64,000 nucleotides of DNA from UMGS1781 sp964389545 (lineage in GTDB: Bacteria; Bacillota; Clostridia; TANB77; CAG-508): assembly GCA_964389545.1 (NCBI GenBank), contig CAYMDN010000002.1, positions 3,441 to 67,440 of the forward strand. Reading direction: 5' to 3'. The number at the start of each line of letters is the position of its first letter. Position 1 is the first letter of the stretch. A model generated the notes under the pieces. The model was not told the DNA's origin. It searched no databases and worked only from the letters and a program-made list of their open reading frames with translations. Made by a program: the position numbers and the translations under genes. This document shows, one piece after another, positions 55,908 through 64,000 of this stretch.

Positions 55908-57767
55908 ATGAAAGACATAAATAACGAAGTTGTAGATAAAAAAGCTGAAGTCATTGCAAAAGATGTTCCATTTGATGAGGAAGAAGCGTATTTTGAATTA
56001 TGTCAAATAATTTCTGTTGCACAACAAACAGCAAACTATGCAAGATTTCAAAGCGACCTTGCTCAATGGAAAAAACACTATCCTATAGAAAGTTTTAGTG
56101 AAAAATATAAAGCAAAAATTAGATATATGTTAAGTGAAAAATTTCTTGATTCTGTTTTAAAAGATTATTTAGCATTTGAAAAATATTCCCAAATGGATCC
56201 TAATAAGCAATTAGATAGATTAAGAAAAATATATAGCAGAGCCGAAAAACATAAAGATGCAAAAAAATTGGATGCAGATTTAGCTGCATTATATAAGGAA
56301 TATCCTCTTTCTTATTTAAAAGAGAAGTTTCCTCATATTGTTGGAAAACTTACTAGTAAATCTAACAGAGAAAGAATATTGCAAAAATTTGATTCTAGAG
56401 AAGCATATGATGAGTTTACAGAAGTAATCTATAATATAGAATCTTATTCATCGTTAGAAGAATTAGAAAAAGCACTAGAACCATTAAGAACAAAATATCC
56501 TATTGAAGATTTTTCTGAAGAATATAGAGGAAAAATTACTGATTTATTAAAAGAAGATTCATTAAAAAAATTATTAGAAGAATCCAGTTTAGATGTACCT
56601 ATTGATATGGAAAGGTTAGATGCAGGTACAGTAATAACTTTATCTGAAGAAAAAGCGTTAGCTTCTTCTGGTATTATAAACCAAAAAACAGCATATTTTG
56701 AATTACTAGAAATTATGAAAAATCCTAATAACACTAATGCCGTTTTTGATTGGTCATATAAATACATGAAATACATTGGAAGATTTGATGATTACCATAA
56801 GGGATTAATTTTAACTACTTTAGCACCATACTACAAAATTCCTAAACAGGAAAGTTATATGATACCAATTATGGATTCTCAAAGCCACGATTATTTATCT
56901 TTTGGAGAATACCAATCTATAGATGATATTAAAAAGAATGCAGTTTTACAATACTTAGCGTTAATTTCAACAACTGGTACACTTTCTAATGATGATATTC
57001 TAAGGTTAGAAACTATTCATAATAACTCTGTTAAAGCACAGGCTGTTGATGCAGTTGCAGAATCTTTAGAGTTGTTTGCAGAAAAATCAGACAATACTTT
57101 AGATTTAGAATTATCTGATTCTAAATACTTTGGTGAAAAAGCTAAAAGCGGTTCTAAGGTTGTTGCAAAACCAGATGATGAAGAAAAAGATCCTGTAGAT
57201 ATTAACTATGTTGTTGATACAAATGGCATTGCATCTGCAAAAGATGATGTTTCTTCTGATGAAAGTTCTTCTGAAAGCGATGGAGCAAATTCAACATCAA
57301 TTAGTATTGATTTAGACGAAGATACTGATACTGCAACTATTAAAGTTGAAAGAACTCGTGAACCCTCTCCTAAAAGTGGTCCATTTATAGAAGAAAAAGA
57401 TCCTGACAAAAAAGATAAAGCAGAAACTGATAAACCAAAATCAAAGAATAACTCTTTAGATGAAACAACTGTTGCTAATGAACCAGCTAAAAATCCAAAG
57501 AAAAAGAAAAAAGGATATCCTCTAGGTGTTGTAATAGATTATGGCGAAAATAGCAATAATTCAGAAGTAACTATTGTTTATAAAAATGATGATGATGGTA
57601 TGGAAAGAACACCTACTGACCGTACACCTCAAACTGATAACAAACCATATCTTGATAATAATACAACTAATGAACAACCACAGACTCCATATATAGACCA
57701 CAGTTTGGATGAACCAACTAGACAGGAATTTGGAGCACATCATGATGATTATGAAAGAGAATTATAA
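55908..57767 (+). CDS. Protein with three tandem helical repeats and an acidic disordered tail
   Basis: 619 residues from the ATG at 55908 (TAGGAGG site). Residues ~20-230 contain three related units, each with a helical stretch ending YP(I/L)xxFSEKYKAKI or variant then a Leu/Lys helix (KHYPIESFSEKYKAKIRYML; KEYPLSYLKEKFPHIVGKL; TKYPIEDFSEEYRGKITDLL). The middle is helical. The C-terminal ~180 residues are acidic, Ser/Asp/Lys-rich and likely disordered, with a KKKKKGYP patch. No signal peptide. No family recognised; it may be a scaffold. Monocistronic. Confidence 0.8.
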   Translation: MKDINNEVVDKKAEVIAKDVPFDEEEAYFELCQIISVAQQTANYARFQSDLAQWKKHYPIESFSEKYKAKIRYMLSEKFLDSVLKDYLAFEKYSQMDPNKQLDRLRKIYSRAEKHKDAKKLDADLAALYKEYPLSYLKEKFPHIVGKLTSKSNRERILQKFDSREAYDEFTEVIYNIESYSSLEELEKALEPLRTKYPIEDFSEEYRGKITDLLKEDSLKKLLEESSLDVPIDMERLDAGTVITLSEEKALASSGIINQKTAYFELLEIMKNPNNTNAVFDWSYKYMKYIGRFDDYHKGLILTTLAPYYKIPKQESYMIPIMDSQSHDYLSFGEYQSIDDIKKNAVLQYLALISTTGTLSNDDILRLETIHNNSVKAQAVDAVAESLELFAEKSDNTLDLELSDSKYFGEKAKSGSKVVAKPDDEEKDPVDINYVVDTNGIASAKDDVSSDESSSESDGANSTSISIDLDEDTDTATIKVERTREPSPKSGPFIEEKDPDKKDKAETDKPKSKNNSLDETTVANEPAKNPKKKKKGYPLGVVIDYGENSNNSEVTIVYKNDDDGMERTPTDRTPQTDNKPYLDNNTTNEQPQTPYIDHSLDEPTRQEFGAHHDDYEREL

Positions 57768-57775
57768 AACATAAA

Positions 57776-57801
57776 GAAACCACTTCAAAAGAAGTGGTTT
57801 C
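57776..57801. terminator. Bidirectional terminator
   Basis: GAAACCACTTC (57776-57786) pairs with GAAGTGGTTTC (57791-57801) around AAAA, between the convergent repeat protein and purB genes. Confidence 0.85.
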
Positions 57802-57805
57802 ATTG

Positions 57806-59239
57806 CTATACTTCGATTTTTGTATCTACATTTTCTATTAGGTATCCGTATTTATTTAAAACTGGATTTACTTCACTATTTATAAAGTCTGTAACTTGAT
57901 GTTCTGCTCTTCCACATAGTCTTTCTGGTGATAATATATTTAGTATTTCTTCATTTGTTAGTCCAAAGCTACTATCTCCAGCAATTCTTTCTACTAAATC
58001 ATTCGGTTTTCCAAATTCTTTAACTTGTTTTGCAGACTCCATTGAGTGTTCTCTAATTTTTTCATGTAGTTCTTGCCTATCTCCACCTTTTAACACGGCA
58101 TTCATAAGTATTTCTTCTGTTGCCATAAAAGGTATTTCTTTCATTACATTTGTTCTTATAACATTTTCATATACTACAATATTTTCTGTTATATTTGCAT
58201 ACACTTTCAATATTGCATCTACTCCTAAAAATCCCTCTGGAATGCTGATTCTTCTATTTGCTGAATCATCTAAAGTTCTTTCTAGCCATTGTGTAGCTGT
58301 TGTTATTTTTGTATCATTTGCTAGTGTTATAATGTGTCTTGCAATAGAATTTATTCTTTCACTTCTCATCGGATTTCTTTTATATGCCATTGCAGATGAA
58401 CCTATTTGATTTTTCTCGAAAGGTTCTTCTAACTCTTTTTCGTGTTGTAATAATCTCATGTCATTTGCAAATTTAGAAGCACTTTCTGCAATTCCTGCTA
58501 ATAAATTTAAAACCCTTGAGTCTTGTTTACGTGTATATGTTTGCCCAGAAACTGCAAATGTTTTTTCAAATCCCATTTTCTCTGCAATTTTACCATCTAT
58601 TTGTTTAACTTTCTCTTCGTCTTTAAATAGTTTCATAAAGCTTTCGCTTGTTCCTGTTGTACCTTTACATCCTAATAATTTTAAATGTTCTTGTACAAAT
58701 TCTAATTCTTGTAAATCTTCTAATAAATCTTGAATCCATAGTGTTGCACGTTTTCCTACTGTTGTTAATTGTGCTGGTTGAAAGTGTGTATATCCTAAAC
58801 ATGGAACATTTTTATATTTATCTGCAAAATTTTTTAGGTTATTTATTACTACTACTATTTTTTGCTTTACTAAATCTAATGCTCTCTTCATTAAAAACAC
58901 TTCTGTATTATCTGTTACATAGCATGAAGTTGCGCCTAAGTGAATTATTGGTTTAGCTTGTGGGCATTTAATCCCGAATTCATACACATGTGCCATAACA
59001 TCATGTCTACATTCTCTTTCTCTTGCACTTACTATGTCGTAATCAATATTTTCTACATTTGCTTTCATTTCGTTTATTTGTTCATCTGTAATGTTTAGTC
59101 CTAATTCTTTTTCTGTTTCTGCTAATGCAACCCACAGTTTTCTCCATGTTGAATATCTTGAATTGTTTGACCATAATGCATTCATCTCTTTACTTGCATA
59201 TCTGCCACTTAATGGTGTTTGATAAATATTGTTATCCAT
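57806..59239 (-). CDS. purB: Adenylosuccinate lyase
   Basis: 477 residues. The family signature SSAMAYKRNPMRSE, the HDVMAHVYEF block and LGATSCYVTDN are present. It splits SAICAR in purine synthesis and adenylosuccinate to AMP, acting after PurA (3204-4472). It sits at the end of the radC-mreB-mreC run on the same strand, where mreD would normally be. Confidence 0.97.
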   Translation of the reverse strand: MDNNIYQTPLSGRYASKEMNALWSNNSRYSTWRKLWVALAETEKELGLNITDEQINEMKANVENIDYDIVSARERECRHDVMAHVYEFGIKCPQAKPIIHLGATSCYVTDNTEVFLMKRALDLVKQKIVVVINNLKNFADKYKNVPCLGYTHFQPAQLTTVGKRATLWIQDLLEDLQELEFVQEHLKLLGCKGTTGTSESFMKLFKDEEKVKQIDGKIAEKMGFEKTFAVSGQTYTRKQDSRVLNLLAGIAESASKFANDMRLLQHEKELEEPFEKNQIGSSAMAYKRNPMRSERINSIARHIITLANDTKITTATQWLERTLDDSANRRISIPEGFLGVDAILKVYANITENIVVYENVIRTNVMKEIPFMATEEILMNAVLKGGDRQELHEKIREHSMESAKQVKEFGKPNDLVERIAGDSSFGLTNEEILNILSPERLCGRAEHQVTDFINSEVNPVLNKYGYLIENVDTKIEV

Positions 59240-59263
59240 ATCATTTCTCCATTCTTTTTTTAT

Positions 59264-60079
59264 TTATTGGGTTATTACTAATACCGTTTCAAGTTTTGAA
59301 AAGTCAACTGCTGTTTCTATGATTGCATACTTTTCTGTAACATTTGCTGTTTCTATAATTTCTTTTAATATTCCTATCTTCAATCCCTTTGGATATATTC
59401 CACCTAATCCTGAAGTTTCAACAACATCATTTAAAACTAGATTAGCTTCTGCACTAATATATACTGCTCTTAAGTTATTTTTTTCATTTAAAATTCCCTT
59501 TACCATTAGGTTATCTCTAGATATATGCATAGTTCCGCTAACACTACTTGCTGTATCTATAATTGGTTGTACTTTTGCTGTTTTATTTGTTACTGATATT
59601 GTATGTCCCACTATTCCATCTGCTGATATTACAGCCATATTTTCGTGAACTCCATCATCTGTTCCAACATTAATTACCATTGTTTCACTTAAATTGCTTA
59701 GATTTTTGCTTATTATATATGCTGGTACTGTTTTATAATCTCTATATTGATCTGCTAGATTTGCATATGATCTAAGTGTTGTATTTTCAGCTTTTATAAT
59801 CTCTAGTTCACTAAGTTTTATTTTCAATTCTTCGTTTTCTTTTTTTAAATTTGCATTCTCTTCATCAAGTTTATCTATATTTTCGAAAAATGTATTGTTA
59901 CTATTTATTTTGTTTTTTAAGTATATTAAACCATTTTGTATTGGCATAACTAACTTATTTCCTAGTCCTTCTATGTAGCTAAACTTGTTAGTATCTATAT
60001 TGGTTAATATTACTAGTATAGTTAAAAAAACTATTGTTATAATACTAGCTATTACTTTCCCCTTTTTAGCCTTCCCCAT
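59264..60079 (-). CDS. mreC: Rod-shape protein MreC
   Basis: 271 residues: one N-terminal membrane helix, a coiled coil (KLDEENANLKKENEELKIKL), then the beta-barrel domain (VPAYIISKNLSNLSETMVIN, GMAVISADGIVGHT-like). MreC links MreB filaments to PBP2 outside the membrane. Follows mreB after 36 bases. mreD is not next but at 20032-20565. Confidence 0.95.
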   Translation of the reverse strand: MGKAKKGKVIASIITIVFLTILVILTNIDTNKFSYIEGLGNKLVMPIQNGLIYLKNKINSNNTFFENIDKLDEENANLKKENEELKIKLSELEIIKAENTTLRSYANLADQYRDYKTVPAYIISKNLSNLSETMVINVGTDDGVHENMAVISADGIVGHTISVTNKTAKVQPIIDTASSVSGTMHISRDNLMVKGILNEKNNLRAVYISAEANLVLNDVVETSGLGGIYPKGLKIGILKEIIETANVTEKYAIIETAVDFSKLETVLVITQ

Positions 60080-60115
60080 TCCTGTTTTACTCCTTAAAAT
60101 ATGTTTTTAACTTTA

Positions 60116-61138
60116 TCATTTTTTCTTTGAGTTTATTAAAACATCTTTTAATTTTTCTATGTCTGTAAGAGCTTTTTCTGTTCCTCTTACCACGCATTCA
60201 GTTGGATTATCTGCTACATATACTGGCATTTTTGTTTTTGCACTTACTAACTTGTCTAAATTTCTTATTTGTGCTCCTCCACCTGCAAGAATTATTCCTT
60301 TTTCAACTATATCCGAAGCTAATTCTGGTGGTGTTTTTTCTAAAGTCATTTTTATTACATCTATAATTTCATAAATCGATGGTTCCATTGCTTCTTGTAT
60401 TTGTGAAGATTTTACTGTTACTGTTCTTGGTAATCCTGTTGATAAATCTCTTCCTTTTACTTCACAGGTTAGTTCTGTCATTAATGACATTGCTGCGCCA
60501 ATTCTAATTTTTACATCTTCAGCTGTTGTCTCTCCTATTGCAATTCCTTCTACTCTTTTTAAGTAATTTATTATATCATCAGTAAGCTCATCTCCTGCAA
60601 TTCTTATTGAGTTGCTAACAACAATTCCTCCTAATGAAATAACTGCTACTTCTGTTGTTCCTCCACCAATATCAACTACAATATTTCCATTTGGTGTTGC
60701 AACATCTAATCCTGCTCCAATTGCTGCTGCCATTGGTTCTTCGATAAGAAATACTTCTCTTGCTCCTGCTGTCATTATTGATTCTTCTACTGCTCTTTCT
60801 TCAACTTCAGTTATACCTGATGGCACACCTACTATAACTCTTGGTTTACCCAAATTATATCTTTGACATACTCTTCCTACTATGTTTTTTAATAAAATTT
60901 GAGTTGCTTTAAAATCTGCTATAACACCATCTTGTAATGGTCTAATTGCATTAATTTCTTTTGGTGTTCTCCCTAGCATTTCCTTTGCTTCATAACCTGT
61001 TGCAATTAATGCATCTGTTTCTGCATCTAATGCAACTACTGCTGGCTCATTTAAAACTATGCCTTTTCCTTTTAAAGTAACTAATATATTTGCTGTTCCT
61101 AAATCTATTCCAATATCTCTTCCATTTAAACCAAACAA
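60116..61138 (-). CDS. mreB: Actin-like rod-shape protein MreB
   Basis: 340 residues. Actin-fold nucleotide motifs: GIDLGTANILV, VVDIGGGTTEVAVISLGGIV and GIILAGGGAQI. MreB filaments guide peripheral wall synthesis. Located between radC and mreC as in other Clostridia. Confidence 0.98.
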   Translation of the reverse strand: MFGLNGRDIGIDLGTANILVTLKGKGIVLNEPAVVALDAETDALIATGYEAKEMLGRTPKEINAIRPLQDGVIADFKATQILLKNIVGRVCQRYNLGKPRVIVGVPSGITEVEERAVEESIMTAGAREVFLIEEPMAAAIGAGLDVATPNGNIVVDIGGGTTEVAVISLGGIVVSNSIRIAGDELTDDIINYLKRVEGIAIGETTAEDVKIRIGAAMSLMTELTCEVKGRDLSTGLPRTVTVKSSQIQEAMEPSIYEIIDVIKMTLEKTPPELASDIVEKGIILAGGGAQIRNLDKLVSAKTKMPVYVADNPTECVVRGTEKALTDIEKLKDVLINSKKK

Positions 61139-61148
61139 TTTCTTTTCC

Positions 61149-61832
61149 TCATTTCTTTCTTATTAAGCTTTGATATGTTCCATCACCCAATACAATATGA
61201 TCTAAAAATTCTATTCCAATTATTTGTGCTGCATCATAAATTCTATCTGTAACGTTATAATCGCTTTTACTTGGTGTTGGGTCTCCACTTGGATGATTAT
61301 GAACAAGTATTATCTTTGGTGCCTGCATTTTTATTGCATCTGTTAGTACATCTTTTGGTTCTATACAAGCAAAGTTTGAGCCTCCTAAAGATATGTCTAT
61401 AATTCTTAAAACAACATTTTTAGTATTTAAAATTAATACTTTTGCTATCTCTCTTTTTTCATACTTCAGCTCTGGCATCAATAAATCTGCAACATCTTTT
61501 GGTGATTTTATTATGCTTTTTTCGTTATTAATTGGTCTTGAAATACGTTTAGTAAGTTCACAAATAGCTTTAATTTGAATGGATTTTATCTTTCCAATTC
61601 CTTTAATTTGCATAAATTCTTCTATTGATAATTCCTGCAAAAATCGTAAATCTTTCTTATCCGTATTTTTGTTCAAGCTTAAAATCCTTTGTGCAATTGT
61701 TATTGATGATTCTTCTTTTGTACCTGTTTTTATTATTATTGCCAATAATTCTGCATTTGATAATCTTTCTGCTCCATATTTTTCTAATTTTTCATATGGT
61801 CTTTCAGATAGGGGTAATTCTTTTATTTTCAT
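61149..61832 (-). CDS. radC: RadC-like JAB-domain protein
   Basis: 227 residues: helix-hairpin-helix region (LSIEEFMQIKGIGKIKSIQI) and a JAB/MPN domain with the metal motif HNHPSGDPTPSKSD. Despite the name, a DNA-repair role is not established. Between the DUF4321 gene and mreB, the common Firmicutes order. Confidence 0.95.
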   Translation of the reverse strand: MKIKELPLSERPYEKLEKYGAERLSNAELLAIIIKTGTKEESSITIAQRILSLNKNTDKKDLRFLQELSIEEFMQIKGIGKIKSIQIKAICELTKRISRPINNEKSIIKSPKDVADLLMPELKYEKREIAKVLILNTKNVVLRIIDISLGGSNFACIEPKDVLTDAIKMQAPKIILVHNHPSGDPTPSKSDYNVTDRIYDAAQIIGIEFLDHIVLGDGTYQSLIRKK

Positions 61833-61865
61833 AAAAATCCTTTCCTATCTTTCTTTAACTTTTTT

Positions 61866-62123
61866 CTATATTTTTCTGTATAAAAGCAATGCTAAAACCA
61901 TTCCAATTATACTTGAAATGCTTATTTTAAACCATAGCCCAAATGTTAATCTTACAATGTTTAAATCCAATTCTAGCGGTGTTCTTAGTCCAAATTCTTG
62001 CCCATAACCTAACCACCATAGTGAATCTACTCTTGAAGCAAATTCTCCTAATAATCCTCCAATTACAAGTCCTGATAATAGAAAAAACATTAACATCCAT
62101 ATATTTTTCTCTCTAATTGCCAT
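61866..62123 (-). CDS. DUF4321 membrane protein
   Basis: 85 residues with two membrane helices (LMFFLLSGLVIGGLLGEF and the ISISSIIGMVLALLLY stretch) around a W/G-rich loop. This is the DUF4321 pattern, found next to radC in Clostridia. Function unknown. GGAGG site before the ATG. Confidence 0.85.
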   Translation of the reverse strand: MAIREKNIWMLMFFLLSGLVIGGLLGEFASRVDSLWWLGYGQEFGLRTPLELDLNIVRLTFGLWFKISISSIIGMVLALLLYRKI

Positions 62124-62305
62124 GTAATTTCCTCCTTCATTAGTTCCTCTTTGCCATCAATATTATATATTTTTTTATGCACTTTTTCAAGATATATTGC
62201 CTTTTTTTTCAATATCTTTGTGTATTTTTATCCCTATTAAACTTTAATAAAAAAATTAAATATTTTTGTTATGCAAAATCTCTTTATTTTTAATATTGTT
62301 TATGC

Positions 62306-62431
62306 TATAATGCAAAAAAACTGCTTTCACACTTTTGAAATTTTAAAATATACTATTAATAGAATTTCCAAATTTTTATCATTTAAAGTTAATATATTTA
62401 GTGCTATAATAAAATCAAAGCAGTTTGGAGG
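62306..62431 (+). promoter_or_regulatory. mecA leader: promoter and repeat that can mask the ribosome binding site
   Basis: An extended -10 (TGCTATAAT, TATAAT at 62306-62311) predicts transcription from about 62318. That is where AAACTGCTTT (62318-62327) starts, an exact complement of AAAGCAGTTT (62417-62426) which abuts the GGAGG at 62427-62431. A second TATAAT lies at 62405-62410. The first promoter would make a leader able to fold the initiation region; the second would not. The gap 62124-62305 shows no gene. Confidence 0.55.
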
Positions 62432-62440
62432 TCATGTTTA

Positions 62441-63067
62441 ATGCGAATAGAAAAGTTAGACGAAAATAAAATCAGAATATTTTTAAATATGGAAGATTTA
62501 TCAGAAAAGAACATAGATGTTCACACTTTTATGTCTAATTCTATGGAAACTCAGGATTTATTCTTAGATATGCTAGATAAGGCTGAATCTGAGCTTGGAT
62601 TTAATACTAAAAACTATAAATTAATAATAGAAGCTTTAGCATCTTCAGATGGTAATTTTGTGCTTACAGTAACAAGAATATCTCCTGCAGAAGCCAATAC
62701 TTCTAAAAAAAGTAAAAAGATGGTTAAAACTAAAATTAAATCAGTAAGTCCAAACAAAATATCATCTATTGCTAGATTCAACACATTTGATGATTTTTGC
62801 GAGTTTTGTACATACGTAAATAATAATATCACTTTACCAATAGAAAAGCTTAAATCGTCAATCCTCGTGTCATATAACGATAATTATTATTTGATTATTA
62901 AGAACTTAAATATACCAATTAAAAATTTAAAATCTTTTTACTCATCATTATCTGAATTCGGTGTTTGTTTAAGAAATGCTGAGCTTGTGGAAAGAAAAAT
63001 AACAGAATATGGTAAGGTAATATTTAGGAAAAATGCTATAAGCGAATGCGTAAAATATTTTAGTTAA
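62441..63067 (+). CDS. mecA: Adaptor protein MecA
   Basis: 208 residues, near family length. The N-terminal domain begins MRIEKLDENKIRIFLNMEDL and NIDVHTFMSNSMETQDLFLDML. A basic linker (KKSKKMVKTKIK) leads to the C-terminal ClpC-binding domain (FNTFDDFCEFCTYV). MecA delivers substrates to ClpCP and in Bacillus controls competence and sporulation. Convergent with ftsH. Confidence 0.93.
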   Translation: MRIEKLDENKIRIFLNMEDLSEKNIDVHTFMSNSMETQDLFLDMLDKAESELGFNTKNYKLIIEALASSDGNFVLTVTRISPAEANTSKKSKKMVKTKIKSVSPNKISSIARFNTFDDFCEFCTYVNNNITLPIEKLKSSILVSYNDNYYLIIKNLNIPIKNLKSFYSSLSEFGVCLRNAELVERKITEYGKVIFRKNAISECVKYFS

Positions 63068-63070
63068 TAA

Positions 63071-63100
63071 AAAAGAACGACTATTTCTAGTCGTTCTTTT
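63071..63100. terminator. Bidirectional terminator
   Basis: AAAAGAACGACT (63071-63082) pairs perfectly with AGTCGTTCTTTT (63089-63100), with A/T runs on both sides, between mecA and ftsH. Confidence 0.9.
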
Positions 63101-63103
63101 TTA

Positions 63104-64000
63104 TTATTCATCTGCAAATATTTCATCAAACTCTTCTGCTTCAATTTTTTCTTTTTCTAGTAATTTGTTTGCAACTGCATGAAGTTTATCGCTATGCATT
63201 GTTAGCAATTCTTTTGCTCTTGAATAAGCTTTATCGATAATGCTCTTAACTTCTTCATCAATCTTAGCTGAAGTTTCTTCACTATAATTTCTAGTTTGTG
63301 TCCAGTCTCTTCCTAGGAAAACTTCTTCTTGACCTGAACCAAATGTAATTGTTCCTAATTTATCGCTCATACCGTATTTTGTTACCATGTCTCTCGCTAT
63401 CTTAGAAGCTCTTTCAATATCATTACTTGCTCCTGTTGAAATATCATCTAAAACTATACTTTCTGCAACTCTTCCTCCAAGTAATGAAATAATTGATTCT
63501 TCCATTTCAATCTTAGACATAAAGTTTTTATCTTCATCTGGTCTATACATTGTATATCCACCAGCCATTCCTCTTGGAACTATTGAAATTTGGTGTATCA
63601 TGTTTTGTGTTGGTAAGTAATGACTTACTACTGCATGACCTGCCTCGTGGAATGCAACTAATTTATTTTCTTTTTCATTTCTTACTCTGCTCTTCTTTTC
63701 TGGTCCCATTGTAACTTTAATCATAGCATCTTCTACTTCTTGCATATTTATTTCTTCTTTGTTTCTTCTTGCTGCCAATAAAGATGCCTCATTCATCAAG
63801 TTCTCTAGGTCTGCACCTGAAAATCCAACTGTATTTTTTGCTATTACTTTTAAGTCTACATCATCGCCTATTTTCTTATGTCTGCTATGAACTTCTAGTA
63901 TTTCTTCTCTCGCCTTAACATCTGGAGCTGATACTACTATTTGTCTATCAAATCTTCCTGGTCTTAACAATGCTTTATCTAATATATCTGGTCTGTTTGT
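63104..64000 (-). CDS. ftsH: ATP-dependent zinc metalloprotease FtsH, N-terminal part beyond the window
   Basis: 299 codons are visible and the frame is open through the window edge (TNRPDILDKALLRPGRF at the end), so the start lies outside. The visible part has the end of the AAA domain with LRPGRFDRQI (arginine finger region) and the protease domain with HEAGHA, the zinc site. FtsH is a membrane hexamer that degrades misfolded and regulatory membrane proteins. Confidence 0.97.
   Translation of the reverse strand, partial: TNRPDILDKALLRPGRFDRQIVVSAPDVKAREEILEVHSRHKKIGDDVDLKVIAKNTVGFSGADLENLMNEASLLAARRNKEEINMQEVEDAMIKVTMGPEKKSRVRNEKENKLVAFHEAGHAVVSHYLPTQNMIHQISIVPRGMAGGYTMYRPDEDKNFMSKIEMEESIISLLGGRVAESIVLDDISTGASNDIERASKIARDMVTKYGMSDKLGTITFGSGQEEVFLGRDWTQTRNYSEETSAKIDEEVKSIIDKAYSRAKELLTMHSDKLHAVANKLLEKEKIEAEEFDEIFADE

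Overview
ORGANISM. The window is very A+T-rich (about 30% G+C by eye), gene-dense, and carries strong GGAGG-type ribosome binding sites. Its genes are those of a Gram-positive Clostridia-like bacterium: sporulation sigma factor SigG, a CwlD-type amidase, Sbp/DUF1290 with two DUF881 proteins beside DivIB and MurA, MecA, DUF4321-RadC-MreB-MreC, MinC, a SipW-type signal peptidase and a sortase. Together with a 10-N scaffold gap this suggests an assembled genome of an uncultured, probably spore-forming, low-GC Clostridia member; the exact taxon cannot be read from the sequence. GGDEF, EAL and HD-GYP proteins indicate c-di-GMP signalling.

MAIN OBSERVATION. Five genes look broken by frameshift: cwlD, mrdA (PBP2), an S8 surface protease, a pentapeptide-repeat protein and dacA. 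They contain seven breakpoints. Every breakpoint is an in-frame CGG codon, and at every one skipping the C and reading the next three bases as a glycine codon (C|GGA six times, C|GGT once) restores the full-length protein. In the four genes of recognisable family the restored glycine sits where the family has one (DAGHGG in CwlD, IGQ in PBP2, RTGK and GDP in DacA) or completes a signal peptide. In a hand scan of the other genes, CGG occurs dozens of times out of frame. It was found in frame only in one foreign-looking gene (2096-2575, codons 5 and 9). The simplest biological reading is that CGG is unassigned as arginine and CGGN is decoded by +1 frameshifting or as a quadruplet glycine codon. 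A systematic C-insertion sequencing artefact is the competing explanation.

LAYOUT. 1-11 kb: EAL protein fragment, YlmH-like RNA-binding protein, a foreign-looking insert, cytidine deaminase, PurA, an LtaS-like sulfatase, Tex (with the N gap), Maf and a CNNM/CBS membrane protein. 11-20.6 kb: formate-THF ligase, CwlD, a GGDEF protein, an Asn-rich repeat membrane protein, three small proteins, and minC-mrdA-mreD. 20.6-31.6 kb: S8 surface protease, a zincin-like protein, a DUF5711-CvpA pair, and the division/wall operon murA-divIB-DUF881-DUF881-sbp. 31.6-40 kb: repeat protein, FemX-like ligase, cardiolipin synthase, a SipW/TasA-like/DUF5305 operon and tRNA-Arg(UCU). 40-47.6 kb: LCP ligase, DacA, ComEA-like protein, SigG, adenosine deaminase, DnaJ-like protein and an HD-GYP regulator. 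47.6-54 kb: a 1640-residue sortase-type surface protein and its sortase. 54-64 kb: ispH-ispG, a tandem-repeat acidic protein, purB, mreC-mreB-radC-DUF4321, mecA and the 3' part of ftsH.

HOW IT FITS TOGETHER. Most of the window serves envelope growth: precursor synthesis (MurA), elongation (MreB/C/D, PBP2), division (DivIB, Sbp, MinC), crosslink and polymer editing (DacA, FemX, LCP, CwlD, LtaS-like) and surface display (sortase, SipW). The usual radC-mreBCD-mrdA-minC string is split into two blocks about 40 kb apart. Four of the five CGG-interrupted genes are wall or surface genes, so accurate +1 decoding would be needed for cell shape and sporulation.
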